A DNA stretch of 64,000 nucleotides, from positions 104,995 to 168,994 of the forward strand of contig NZ_BOVL01000024.1 in assembly GCF_019972155.1 (NCBI RefSeq), given 5' to 3'. Position 1 is the first letter of the stretch. Every line of letters begins with the position of its first letter. This DNA is from Bradyrhizobium sp. RD5-C2. Its GTDB lineage: Bacteria; Pseudomonadota; Alphaproteobacteria; Rhizobiales; Xanthobacteraceae. This document shows, piece by piece, positions 43,579 through 51,737 of the stretch. Made by a program: the position numbers and the translations under genes. Under the pieces are notes generated by a model that searched no databases, had not been told where the DNA came from, and saw only the letters and a list, made by a program, of their open reading frames with translations.

Positions 43579-43608
43579 AACCTGCGCAAATAACGTAAAA
43601 CCTACGCA
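43579..43608. promoter_or_regulatory. Two direct repeats AACCTrCGCA, 20 bases apart
   Basis: AACCTGCGCA (43579-43588) and AACCTACGCA (43599-43608) occur in the 229-base divergent region between cysK and the small gene at 43687. Repeats spaced by two helical turns are typical of operator pairs bound by a dimer or two-component regulator. The regulator is unknown. Confidence 0.35.
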
Positions 43609-43686
43609 TTTGTGTTGCGACAAGGTCAAACAAGTGCGTCTATATACTTTCGTCAGGTGTAGCTCAGAACGTAAAGGGAGACGCGC

Positions 43687-43902
43687 ATGCCGGCACTTGC
43701 TGAAGTTCTGTCGACCGTAGCGTCCAGGCCCGATCCGCGCGGCAGCGATTTGCCGACCTGTCCTGTGTGTGCTGACTCCATGGTAGCGGCGGAAGCGTCC
43801 GCGTACCTGTTCGACAATTTGATCAGCTATCTCTGGACCTGCGACAATTGCGGTTACGGATTCGTGACCAAGCACACGGTGAAACCGATCGTGTGCAACT
43901 GA
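43687..43902 (+). CDS. Small CxxC/CxxC protein, probable zinc ribbon
   Basis: 71 residues. PTCPVCADSM and WTCDNCGYGF supply four Cys in the spacing of a zinc ribbon. An AAGGGAG ribosome binding site precedes the ATG. It is divergent from cysK and convergent with tgt (gap 10 bases). Such proteins are common in Bradyrhizobium; function unknown. Confidence 0.75.
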   Translation: MPALAEVLSTVASRPDPRGSDLPTCPVCADSMVAAEASAYLFDNLISYLWTCDNCGYGFVTKHTVKPIVCN

Positions 43903-43912
43903 TCACTTAAGC

Positions 43913-45046
43913 TCACCTCGGAGCGATGTCACCGCGCGCCCAACCGGCGCGCGTTTTCGTTTTGAAATCCTCGAAAGTGCCGTTTGCCACCGCATCGCGG
44001 ATGCCCTGCATCAGCTCCTGGTAATAGGCGACGTTGATTTCGGACAGCAGCATTGCCCCAAGTGTCTCGCCGGCACGCACCAGATGGTGCAGATAGGCGC
44101 GCGAAGTGTTGCACGCGGCGGGCCACGAACTCTCCTCATCGAGCGGACGCGGATCGTCGATGTGCCGCGCGTTGCGCAGGTTGATCTGCCCGAACCGGGT
44201 GAATGCCATGCCGTGGCGCCCATTCCGTGTCGGCATCACACAGTCGAACATGTCGACGCCGCGCGCCACCGCCTCCAGAATGTCCTCGGGCGTTCCGACG
44301 CCCATCAGATAGCGCGGCCGATCAGACGGCAGCGCCGGCACGGTCTCCTCGATCATCGACAGCATCACCGCCTGCGGCTCGCCGACCGCCAGCCCGCCGA
44401 TCGCGTAGCCGTGAAAGCCAATGTCGGTCAGCCCGCGCGCGCTGGCGTGACGGAGATCAGGGATGTCGCCGCCCTGGACGATGCCGAACAGCATGTAGCC
44501 GTCCGGCGCGCTCGCGAAGGCACGCTTGGAGCGTTCGGCCCAGCGCAGCGACAACTGCATCGCCCGCTCGATGTCGGCGCGCTCGACCGGCAACCGCACG
44601 CACTCGTCCATCTGCATCGCGATATCTGAGCCGAGCAGCCGCTGCACCTCGATCGAGCGCTCCGGCGACAGTTCGACCTTGGCGCCGTCGATATGCGAGC
44701 GGAAGGTCACGGCCTTCTCGGTCACCTTGCGCAGCTCGGAGAGCGACATCACCTGGAAGCCGCCGGAATCCGTCAGCATCGGGCCGCCCCAGCCGGTAAA
44801 GCGCTGCAGGCCTCCAAGCCCTGCGATCCGCTCGGCGCCCGGCCGCAGCATCAGGTGATAGGTATTGCCGAGCACGATATCCGCGCCGGCATCGCGCACC
44901 TCGCGCCAATGCATGCCCTTCATCGCCCCGGCGGTACCGACCGGCATGAATGCGGGCGTTCGGACGACGCCATGGGGCGTGGTCAGGCGCCCGGTGCGGG
45001 CGGCGCCGTCAGTTGCCAGCAACTCGAAATGATTGGGAAGAGTCAT
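43913..45046 (-). CDS. tgt: Queuine tRNA-ribosyltransferase (Tgt)
   Basis: 377 residues from ATG 45046; an upstream start adds 12 unrelated residues. Tgt exchanges guanine 34 for preQ1 in GUN-anticodon tRNAs. Active-site residues are present: Asp in MLTDSGGFQVMSL and the nucleophilic Asp in VDMFDCVMPTRNGRHG. The usual structural zinc ligands (CxCxxC...H before SRAYL.HL) are not visible; the segment here reads DEESSWPAACNTSRAYLHHL with a single Cys. Other alphaproteobacterial Tgts also depart from the motif. queA, the next enzyme, is 5.5 kb away on the same strand. Confidence 0.95.
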   Translation of the reverse strand: MTLPNHFELLATDGAARTGRLTTPHGVVRTPAFMPVGTAGAMKGMHWREVRDAGADIVLGNTYHLMLRPGAERIAGLGGLQRFTGWGGPMLTDSGGFQVMSLSELRKVTEKAVTFRSHIDGAKVELSPERSIEVQRLLGSDIAMQMDECVRLPVERADIERAMQLSLRWAERSKRAFASAPDGYMLFGIVQGGDIPDLRHASARGLTDIGFHGYAIGGLAVGEPQAVMLSMIEETVPALPSDRPRYLMGVGTPEDILEAVARGVDMFDCVMPTRNGRHGMAFTRFGQINLRNARHIDDPRPLDEESSWPAACNTSRAYLHHLVRAGETLGAMLLSEINVAYYQELMQGIRDAVANGTFEDFKTKTRAGWARGDIAPR

Positions 45047-45162
45047 GCGGCTGCTTATTGCGTGTCGCCGATGCCCGATCAACCCGTCGGGTAACGGTCT
45101 TCGCGCGACTTCGTGAACGCCAACGGCCGGACCGATGCTTGCCCCGGAACGGTCCTTTCGCT

Positions 45163-45188
45163 AAACAAAACGAAACCGTATCGTTTTA
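45163..45188. promoter_or_regulatory. Operator-like palindrome, copy 1
   Basis: The core AAACGAAACCGTATCGTTT is an imperfect inverted repeat (AAACGA...TCGTTT). It lies 115-140 bases upstream of the patatin gene. A 26-base copy with four differences lies at 47327-47352, beyond the tetR gene. The form is that of a TetR-family operator, and the encoded TetR protein is the obvious candidate. Confidence 0.55.
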
Positions 45189-45301
45189 TGTCGAGAATAA
45201 GGCAGCGGATCCTCCCGCCCGTGAATGCAATCCGCGCGAAAACCTGACTGGCCGAGATGTTCCCATCCTCCAGCGCCCGGCCTGACGGCGTCCGCCATCG
45301 G

Positions 45302-46435
45302 ATGACACCCGCTCATGCAATCCGGCAAGCGGTGCTGCTGTGCGGGCTCGCCTTCGCACTGGCGGCCTGCAGCTCGCTGCCGCGCATGCCTTACACGGCT
45401 GCCGACGCCGCCAATTCGCGGGTGCTCGATCTCGACGGGCTGCGCCGTTACGCCGACGAGCCGGCGTCCAAATTCCAGCTCGAGAAGAACACCGTTGCCC
45501 CGATCAAGACTTATCTCGCCCTCTCCGGCGGCGGCGCCGACGGCGCCTATGGCGTCGGCGTTCTCAACGGCTGGACCGCGGCCGGCAACCGCCCGAGCTT
45601 TTCGGTCGTTTCCGGTGTCAGCACCGGCGGACTGATCGCGCCCTTTGCATTCCTCGGCCCGCGCTATGACGACACGCTGAGGGAGGTCTACACGTCCGGC
45701 ATCGCCGAAAGCCTGCTGCAGGACCCGAGCCTGATGCGGGTGCTGTTCGGCTCCGGCCTGTTCGGCAACAAGCGGCTGCGCGAGCTGGTGGCGCGTTACG
45801 TCGGCCAGGACATCCTGAGCGAGGTGGCGCGCGAAAACGCAAAGGGCCGAAAGCTCCTGATCGTCACCACCGATCTCGACACCCAGCGCACGGTGATCTG
45901 GGACATGGGACGGATCGCCGCCGTCGGAACGCCCGAGGCGCTGCAGCTGTTTCGCGACGTGATGGCGGCCTCCGCCAGCATCCCGCTGGTGTTTCCGCCG
46001 ATCATGATCGACGCCGAGGGCCAGGGCCGCCGGTTCCAGGAGATGCATGTCGACGGCGGCGTGACCGCGCCGGTCCTGACGCTGCCGGACGCGTTGATGT
46101 TCCGCGAGCGTGCCTGGCCCGCCAATGGCCACATGAACATCTACATCCTCGTCAACAAGAAGCTCGAGGGCAATTTCGAGCTGGTGTCGAACTCGACGAT
46201 CGACGTCGCCTCGCGCAGCATTTCCGCGATCACCCAGGCGCAGACGCGTTCGCTCATTCTCTCGACCTATGATTTCGCCCGCCGCAACCGGCTCGGCTTC
46301 CATCTGTCCTACATCGAGCGCGACTATCCGGCGCCGGAAACCCAGGGCTTCGACACCGCCTATATGCGCGCGCTCTACCAGCACGGCTACGAGAAGGCCG
46401 CCGCGGGGCAGGCCTGGACCGCGACGCCGCCCTAA
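45302..46435 (+). CDS. Patatin-like phospholipase lipoprotein
   Basis: 377 residues from ATG 45302. A lipoprotein signal (LLCGLAFALAAC, lipobox Cys23) implies membrane anchoring. The patatin fold has the oxyanion motif SGGGADGAYGVG (about 75-86), nucleophile Ser107 in GVSTGG and the catalytic Asp in VDGGVTAP. It should hydrolyse acyl lipids in the periplasm or envelope. A TetR regulator follows on the same strand after about 100 bases. An ATG at 45257 would lengthen the n-region implausibly. Confidence 0.9.
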   Translation: MTPAHAIRQAVLLCGLAFALAACSSLPRMPYTAADAANSRVLDLDGLRRYADEPASKFQLEKNTVAPIKTYLALSGGGADGAYGVGVLNGWTAAGNRPSFSVVSGVSTGGLIAPFAFLGPRYDDTLREVYTSGIAESLLQDPSLMRVLFGSGLFGNKRLRELVARYVGQDILSEVARENAKGRKLLIVTTDLDTQRTVIWDMGRIAAVGTPEALQLFRDVMAASASIPLVFPPIMIDAEGQGRRFQEMHVDGGVTAPVLTLPDALMFRERAWPANGHMNIYILVNKKLEGNFELVSNSTIDVASRSISAITQAQTRSLILSTYDFARRNRLGFHLSYIERDYPAPETQGFDTAYMRALYQHGYEKAAAGQAWTATPP

Positions 46436-46533
46436 AGCGGGCCAGCTCCCGGTACCGCCGAATGGACGAATCCGCATCGCGCGGGTTATAGACCGGACAG
46501 ACCCGTCCGAACGCACAACGAGATGAATGGGCA

Positions 46534-47271
46534 ATGGGATTGACGGCAACCAAGGCCAAGGCGGCCAAGCGCGGCGTGATCAAGTCACGCGGCGGCCGGC
46601 CGACCCGGGATGCTGCGATCGAGCGCGACCAGCGGCTGATCGAGGTCGCCACGCGCCTGTTCCTCGAGCGCGGCTTCGATGCGACATCGATCGACGCCGT
46701 GGCCGAGGCCGCCCGCGTCAGCAAGCCGACCGTCTACGGACAGTACGGCGACAAACGCGGCCTGTTCACCGCAGTGCTCCGGCGCGAGATCGCCCGCTGG
46801 CTTGCCCCGCTCGCCGCCGCGGCGGCCGAAGCGCAGGCCGGCGGCAGCTGCGATGGTTCGGTCGAGGAACGGCTGATCGAGCTCGGGCGCCAGCTGCTGG
46901 TGCTGAACTGCAGCGCCGACTCGATCGCCTTCAGCCGGATCCTGACCGCGCAGGCGATCAATTTCCCCGAGGTCGCCAAGCTTGCCGTCGACGAAGGCTG
47001 GTCGAAAGCGGTGTCGACCACGGCGGATTTCTTCGACCATCTGGTCGACAACGGCGCCCTCGACCTCGAGGACACGACGATCGCGGCCGAGACCTTCCTC
47101 AACATGGTGGTGGGCCACACCCACCGGATGGCGACATTCGGGATTGTAATCGACATGAAGGCCGCCGTGACACGGATGGAAGTCTCGATCCGGCTGTTCC
47201 TTGCCGGTGCCGTGGGACCGCGGGACCGGCTGCGCGACGCCGCCAAGGCACGTCGCCGGCCGACCCGCTGA
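46534..47271 (+). CDS. TetR/AcrR family transcriptional regulator
   Basis: 245 residues. A basic N-terminal tail (ATKAKAAKRGVIKSRGGRPT) precedes the helix-turn-helix (ATRLFLERGFDATSIDAVAE and SKPTVYGQYGDKRGLFTAVL). A C-terminal ligand/dimer domain follows. It probably represses the patatin gene and itself through the operator-like sites at 45163-45188 and 47327-47352. The ligand is unknown. Confidence 0.93.
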   Translation: MGLTATKAKAAKRGVIKSRGGRPTRDAAIERDQRLIEVATRLFLERGFDATSIDAVAEAARVSKPTVYGQYGDKRGLFTAVLRREIARWLAPLAAAAAEAQAGGSCDGSVEERLIELGRQLLVLNCSADSIAFSRILTAQAINFPEVAKLAVDEGWSKAVSTTADFFDHLVDNGALDLEDTTIAAETFLNMVVGHTHRMATFGIVIDMKAAVTRMEVSIRLFLAGAVGPRDRLRDAAKARRRPTR

Positions 47272-47326
47272 CCGCTTTTAGAGGATCGTTTCGTCGTCTT
47301 ACACGTTGCCGTGATGAACCTTGAAT

Positions 47327-47352
47327 AAACAGAACGAAACCGTATTGTTTAG
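47327..47352. promoter_or_regulatory. Operator-like palindrome, copy 2
   Basis: The core AACGAAACCGTATTGTTTA matches copy 1 at 45163-45188 except for four of 26 bases. It is downstream of tetR and 213 bases upstream of the PepSY protein gene, so that gene may belong to the same regulon. Confidence 0.5.
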
Positions 47353-47458
47353 TTGCAAAGAGACGCCGAACCCAGATCGCCCCCCAAAGGGTTCTGCGTC
47401 GCCTTGTAACTTCGACCGTCACGACGGAGCTGCCGCCATCGCTCCGCCTGAACGTTCG

Positions 47459-47491
47459 GCGGCCGACCTCTGACTAACAAGGGTCGGCCGC
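47459..47491 (+). terminator. Hairpin terminator
   Basis: GCGGCCGACC (47459-47468) pairs perfectly with GGTCGGCCGC (47482-47491), followed by ATCTTTCT. It is 190 bases after tetR and just before the PepSY gene, so it may end a leader or small RNA starting near the operator at 47327. Confidence 0.5.
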
Positions 47492-47564
47492 ATCTTTCTC
47501 GACCCGCCCCGTCGCGCTGCGAACGCGGGTCATGCGCGTGCACATATTCGATACAGGTTCGACG

Positions 47565-48182
47565 ATGAGGACAGGACGATTGCACGCACTGAGGCATTTG
47601 GCATTGGGAACACGGCTGCTTGCAACCGCGCTGCTGGCCCTGCCCTTCGCGTCGCCGGCCTATGCGATCTCGAGCTCGGCTGCCGCCGCGCTCTCCCCGC
47701 AGGACAGTGACAGCGGGCTCGACGTGCATGCGGTTCGCCGCGAGCTCGACAGCTTCCAGTCCGCCCAGATCTCGCTGCGCAAGGCGATGGCAATTGCGGA
47801 AGCGCTGCACTCAGGCTCGATCACCGCCGACATCAGCTTCGACGGCGCATCGGAACCCGCGGTCTACCGGGTCAAGACCATGCAGCAGAACCGGATCTGG
47901 CAGCATGCGATCGACGCCTCGACCGGCCAAGTGATCGGCGGCGAGCCGCCTTCGCCGCTGGCCTCCCTCGGCGCTGAAGACCGCGACAACCTTGTCGTGC
48001 TCAGGGCGCTCCGGCATCGCCTCGCCGATGCGGTGCGTGTCGCCGAGCATACGACCTCGGGCAAGGCGATCAGCGGCGGCTTGATGCGCGAACGCGGCAA
48101 GCTCAATTTCGTCATCGTGGTGCTGACGGGCAGCGATCTGAAAGAGGTGATCCTCGAACCGCCCGGCGCGCGCAAGCGCTGA
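47565..48182 (+). CDS. Exported PepSY-domain protein
   Basis: 205 residues from ATG 47565 (47532 is also possible). The signal peptide (LGTRLLATALLALPFASPAYA) is followed by one PepSY domain (about 65-130): LDSFQSAQISLRKAMAIAEA, AVYRVKTMQQNRIWQHAID, DASTGQVIGGE. PepSY domains are found in protease propeptides and small envelope regulators. The C-terminal part ends in LNFVIVVLTGSDLKEVIL. Function unknown. Confidence 0.8.
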   Translation: MRTGRLHALRHLALGTRLLATALLALPFASPAYAISSSAAAALSPQDSDSGLDVHAVRRELDSFQSAQISLRKAMAIAEALHSGSITADISFDGASEPAVYRVKTMQQNRIWQHAIDASTGQVIGGEPPSPLASLGAEDRDNLVVLRALRHRLADAVRVAEHTTSGKAISGGLMRERGKLNFVIVVLTGSDLKEVILEPPGARKR

Positions 48183-48273
48183 GAGCGGCGCAGGCGATAC
48201 CCGGTTCTCCCTTGCCAAGTTTTCGCCCAAAAGCCGTTGACGGACGCCGATCTCTGCCGCATAAGTCCGCATC

Positions 48274-48345
48274 ATGATCACCGCGACCAAACGCACGACC
48301 AAAACCACCAAGCCCTCTGGGGCCTCGGGAGGCGTGCGCGCGTAG
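48274..48345 (+). CDS. Putative Thr/Lys-rich attenuation leader peptide of asd
   Basis: A 23-codon frame from ATG 48274 to TAG 48343-48345. Threonine codons stand at positions 3, 5, 8, 9, 11 and 12, lysine at 6, 10 and 13, and isoleucine at 2. The start of the peptide reads MITATKRTTKTTK. Thr and Lys are end products of the aspartate pathway in which Asd acts. Codons 16-19 overlap the RNA segment able to form an antiterminator. No strong ribosome binding site is visible (CCGCATC precedes the ATG), which is the main weakness. Confidence 0.6.
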   Translation: MITATKRTTKTTKPSGASGGVRA

Positions 48346-48406
48346 TCGGTCGTACAGCATCATCTCTACCCGAAGCCCCGCCTGATGAAGGTCCGGGGCT
48401 TTTTTG
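48319..48406 (+). promoter_or_regulatory. Transcription attenuator: antiterminator and terminator before asd
   Basis: The terminator is AAGCCCCG (48373-48380) with CGGGGCTT (48394-48401), followed by a run of T. The competing antiterminator is GGGGCCTCGGG (48319-48329, inside the leader frame) with CCCGAAGCCCC (48369-48379), ten of eleven bases paired. The two structures share the 48373-48379 segment and exclude each other. A small local hairpin, GCCT/AGGC (48322-48333), can hide the first antiterminator arm. Ribosome stalling at the Thr codons would free that arm and allow asd transcription. Confidence 0.65.
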
Positions 48407-48443
48407 TTGCCTGCGTCATGCTCAAATTCGAATGGAGGACAAA

Positions 48444-49469
48444 GTGAGTAACGATCCCGTCGTCGCGATTGTCGGCGTCACCGGCGCAGTCGGCGCCGAA
48501 TTCATCGCCACCATGGACAAGCGCGGCTTCCGCGTCGGCAAGCTGAAGGCGCTGGCGAGCGCCCGCTCGGCCGGCAAGACCGTCAGCTTCCGCGGCAAGC
48601 CGGTCGTGATCGAGGAGCTGACCGAGCGCGCCTTCGAGGGCGTCAACATCGCGCTGTTCTCGGCCGGCAGCGGCATCTCGAAGAAGTTCGCGCCGGTTGC
48701 CGTGAAGTCGGGCGCCGTCGTGGTCGACAATTCGTCGGCCTTCCGGATGGATCCGAACGTGCCGCTGGTGATCCCCGAGATCAACGCCAACCGCATCCGC
48801 GACCACAAGGGCATCATTGCCAACCCGAATTGCGCCGCCATCACCGCGCTGGTGCCGCTGTGGCCGATCCATCAGAAGAACCGCATCAAGCGCGTGATCA
48901 TCTCGACCTACCAGGCCGCGAGCGGCGCGGGAGCAGCCGCGATGGAGGAGCTCGTCGAATCCACCCGCGCCAATCTCAACGGACAGGTCTACACCCCGAA
49001 GGTGATGCCGCACCCCTACGCCTTCAACCTGTTCAACCACAACACGGCGATCGATCCGGAGACCGGCTACAACGACGAAGAGACCAAGGTCATCAAGGAG
49101 ACCCACAAGATCTTCGAGGACGACAAGATCGCCGTCGGCGTCACCTGCGTGCGGGTGCCGGTGCTGCGCGCGCATTGTGAGGCGATCACCTTCGAGTGCG
49201 AGAAGCCGATCACCGAGGACCAGGTGCGCGCGATCATGGCGCAGGCGCCGGGCGTCAAGATCGTCGACGATCGCGCGAAGAACTACTTCCCGATGCCGAT
49301 CGACGCCTCCGGCCAGGACGACGTGCTGGTCGGCCGCATCCGCAAGGATCTCAGCGATCCCAGCGGGCACTCGATCTCGATGTTCGTCGCGGCCGATCAG
49401 CTGCTCAAGGGCGCTGCATTGAACGCGGTGCAGATCGCTGAGTTATTGCCCGAACGCGCAATGGCGTGA
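48444..49469 (+). CDS. asd: Aspartate-semialdehyde dehydrogenase
   Basis: 341 residues from GTG 48444, because GGAGGA (48434-48439) is ideally placed for it; an ATG at 48432 inside that site would add four residues. It reduces aspartyl phosphate to aspartate semialdehyde with NADPH, the branch step to Thr, Met and Lys/diaminopimelate. N-terminal Rossmann VAIVGVTGAVGAEF; catalytic Cys130 in NPNCAAITALV; catalytic His in VPVLRAHCEAITFE; C-terminal DQLLKGAALNAVQIAE. It stands alone as an operon behind the attenuator. Confidence 0.95.
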   Translation: MSNDPVVAIVGVTGAVGAEFIATMDKRGFRVGKLKALASARSAGKTVSFRGKPVVIEELTERAFEGVNIALFSAGSGISKKFAPVAVKSGAVVVDNSSAFRMDPNVPLVIPEINANRIRDHKGIIANPNCAAITALVPLWPIHQKNRIKRVIISTYQAASGAGAAAMEELVESTRANLNGQVYTPKVMPHPYAFNLFNHNTAIDPETGYNDEETKVIKETHKIFEDDKIAVGVTCVRVPVLRAHCEAITFECEKPITEDQVRAIMAQAPGVKIVDDRAKNYFPMPIDASGQDDVLVGRIRKDLSDPSGHSISMFVAADQLLKGAALNAVQIAELLPERAMA

Positions 49470-49554
49470 TGTGATGAACTGCGCAGGGTGGGCAAAGCGT
49501 AGCCCACCCCGCGATCCGCCGCATCGTTCGGCGACAGACAGAGCAGGACGTATC

Positions 49555-49941
49555 ATGCCAAGCACTCGGATCACGACCGGCATTTGGGCCCGCGGCATCG
49601 AGACCGAGGTGATTGAAGCCGTCCAGGACGCCCTGCTCGCGGCGCTGAAAATCCCTGACTACGACCGCTATGTCGTGCTCGACCTCTATGACGACGCCGC
49701 CCGGATCGTGCCCACCGGCCGATCGGAGCGCTACACACGGATCGAGATCTTGCTGTTTTCCGGACGATCGCTGGCGGCCAAGAGAGCGCTCTACAGCGCC
49801 GTGGTGGCAAACCTCGCCGCCCTCGGGGTGCCCGCCAATGAGATCAAGACCGTTCTGATCGAGGTTCCATCCGACAATTGGGGTTTACGCGGAGGTTTGC
49901 CCGCGTCCGAAATTGACCTCGGGTTCAAGGTTGACGTCTGA
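49555..49941 (+). CDS. Tautomerase-superfamily protein
   Basis: 128 residues from ATG 49555. Pro2 follows the initiator Met and would become the catalytic N-terminal Pro. Visible family pattern: IPDYDRYVVLDLYDDAARIV, RYTRIEILLFSGRSLAAKRA, IKTVLIEVPSDNWGLRGG, as in bacterial trimeric MIF-like/4-oxalocrotonate tautomerases. The substrate is unknown. A short GGGTGGGCAAAGCG repeat fragment lies between it and asd. Confidence 0.85.
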   Translation: MPSTRITTGIWARGIETEVIEAVQDALLAALKIPDYDRYVVLDLYDDAARIVPTGRSERYTRIEILLFSGRSLAAKRALYSAVVANLAALGVPANEIKTVLIEVPSDNWGLRGGLPASEIDLGFKVDV

Positions 49942-50032
49942 CGGGCATGCCCGGTGAAACTCGCTCAAGTCACACCATCGGGCGAGCTGCCGTAACCCAC
50001 TTCGATGCGTTGCCGATGGACCCCTTCTCGAT

Positions 50033-50545
50033 ATGCATTCCTCATCCGAACAGTTCGAGATCAGAGATCTTCACACTCATTCTGAGCGCGACGACCTCCT
50101 GCACCTGAACAACGCCAGCGCGCGGGAGACTTCGCTGCTGACGGCGCAGCGTTTCGCGCAATTGATCGATACCGCATCGATCGCGCTGTTCGTGCCGCCT
50201 TCCGCCGCACTGCTGTTGGCGTTTGCGCATTGCGACGAGTACGACGGCACGCATTTCGGCTGGTTTCGCCGCCGGATGGACCGGTTCATCTACGTCGATC
50301 GCATCGTCGTTGGGGCAGCGTGGCGGCGGTACGGACTGGCGCGCATGCTCTACCGCGAGGTGTTCCAGCAGACTGCACAGCGCGACCTCGGCCGCGTCGT
50401 CTGCGAGGTCAACGTCGAACCGCCGAACCCGACGTCGGACGCATTCCACAGTTCGCTCGGCTTCGAGGAAGTCGGCCGGGCCACGATCGACGGCGGCGCG
50501 AAGACGGTGCGCTATCTCTGCGCGAAGCTTGAGCCTCGCGCGTGA
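50033..50545 (+). CDS. GNAT family N-acetyltransferase
   Basis: 170 residues. The acetyl-CoA-binding core is YVDRIVVGAAWRRYGLARML, matching the GNAT motif A pattern (V..(R/Q)xxGxG/A). The next strands read GRVVCEVNVEPPNPTSDAFH and SSLGFEEVGRATI. The substrate cannot be inferred. It is convergent with queA, with a gap of three bases between their stops. Confidence 0.9.
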   Translation: MHSSSEQFEIRDLHTHSERDDLLHLNNASARETSLLTAQRFAQLIDTASIALFVPPSAALLLAFAHCDEYDGTHFGWFRRRMDRFIYVDRIVVGAAWRRYGLARMLYREVFQQTAQRDLGRVVCEVNVEPPNPTSDAFHSSLGFEEVGRATIDGGAKTVRYLCAKLEPRA

Positions 50546-50548
50546 CCT

Positions 50549-51625
50549 TCAGTCGCCTGCGCGGAACAGCAGGCAGGCATCGCCGTACGAATAGAACCGG
50601 TAGCCGTCCTTGATCGCGTGCGCGTAAGCGGGCTGCATCGTCTCGAGGCCGGAGAATGCTGAGACCAGCATGAACAGCGTCGAGCGCGGCAAATGGAAGT
50701 TCGTCAGCAGGATATCGACCGCGCGGAAGCGATAGCCCGGCGTGATGAAGATCGAGGTTTCCGCCGCGAACGGCTGGATGGTGCCGTCAGCATTTGCGGC
50801 ACTCTCCAGCAGCCGCAGCGACGTGGTGCCGATAGCGACGATCCGGCCACCCTTTGCGCGTGCTGCATTCAGGGCAGACGCGGTCTCGGCGCTGATGCAG
50901 CCCCATTCGGCATGCATCTTGTGTTCGGAAGTCTCATCTGCCTTGACCGGCAGGAATGTCCCTGCCCCGACATGCAGCGTCAGGCGATGCAGCGCGACCC
51001 CGCGGCTCTTCAGCGTGGCTTCCAGCGCCGGCGTGAAATGCAGCCCCGCCGTCGGCGCGGCAACTGCGCCTTCATTGGTGGCGAACATGGTCTGGTAGTC
51101 GCTGACGTCCTGGTCGTCAGGCGTGCGCTTGGAGGCGATGTAGGGCGGCAGCGGCGTGGCGCCGACATCGGCGATGGCCTGGTCGAGCACCGGACCATGG
51201 AACGAGAATGACAGCGTCACCTCGCCCTCCTGCCCCTTGGCCTCGACCTCTGCATCGAGATTGCCGAGCAGGCAGACCTTGCCCTCATTGCCGAAGCGGA
51301 TGGTGTCGCCGGGCGCAAGCTTCTTCGCCGGCTTCACCAGCGCCTGCCAGCGCGAGCCGTCGAGCCGTTTGATCAAGGTCGCCTCGATCTTCGGCTCGGT
51401 CTCGCGCCCGATGCGGCGGCCCCTGAGCTGGGCCGCGATCACCTTGGTGTCGTTGACGACGATCTGATCACCCGCCTCCAGCCAATGCGGCAGGTCGGCA
51501 ATCGTGGCGTCGCGCAGCACGCCGTCCGGATGCACCACCAGCATCCGCGCGGAATCGCGCGGGCTCGCGGGGCGAAGCGCGATGCTCTCGGGCGGCAGTT
51601 CGAAATCGAAGAGATCGGTGCGCAT
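50549..51625 (-). CDS. queA: S-adenosylmethionine:tRNA ribosyltransferase-isomerase (QueA)
   Basis: 358 residues. QueA transfers ribose from AdoMet to preQ1-modified tRNA to give epoxyqueuosine. Family phrases: FDFELPPESIALRPASPRD, HYTP-like GLHFTPALEATLKSRGVALH, TLHVGAGTFLPVKADE, HKMHAEW and FRAVDILLTNFHLPRSTLFM. It is the last gene of the minus-strand coaD-ppi-ppi-queA run. A palindromic repeat separates it from the ppi gene upstream. In many relatives tgt follows directly; here it does not. Confidence 0.95.
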   Translation of the reverse strand: MRTDLFDFELPPESIALRPASPRDSARMLVVHPDGVLRDATIADLPHWLEAGDQIVVNDTKVIAAQLRGRRIGRETEPKIEATLIKRLDGSRWQALVKPAKKLAPGDTIRFGNEGKVCLLGNLDAEVEAKGQEGEVTLSFSFHGPVLDQAIADVGATPLPPYIASKRTPDDQDVSDYQTMFATNEGAVAAPTAGLHFTPALEATLKSRGVALHRLTLHVGAGTFLPVKADETSEHKMHAEWGCISAETASALNAARAKGGRIVAIGTTSLRLLESAANADGTIQPFAAETSIFITPGYRFRAVDILLTNFHLPRSTLFMLVSAFSGLETMQPAYAHAIKDGYRFYSYGDACLLFRAGD

Positions 51626-51649
51626 GGCGGTGACTATTACTTCAGCGCC

Positions 51650-51727
51650 GTCATTCCGGGGCGCGCGAAGCGTGAACCCGGAATCTCGAGATTCCGGGTT
51701 CGATGCTGCGCATCGCCCCGGAATGAC
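51650..51727. repeat. Dispersed palindromic repeat (GTCATTCCGGGGCG type)
   Basis: Outer arms GTCATTCCGGGGCG (51650-51663) and CGCCCCGGAATGAC (51714-51727) enclose an inner AACCCGGAATCT/AGATTCCGGGTT palindrome centred near 51690. It lies inside the coaD-queA gene run and could modulate read-through or mRNA stability. Confidence 0.8.
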
Positions 51728-51737
51728 AGCGAATAGC

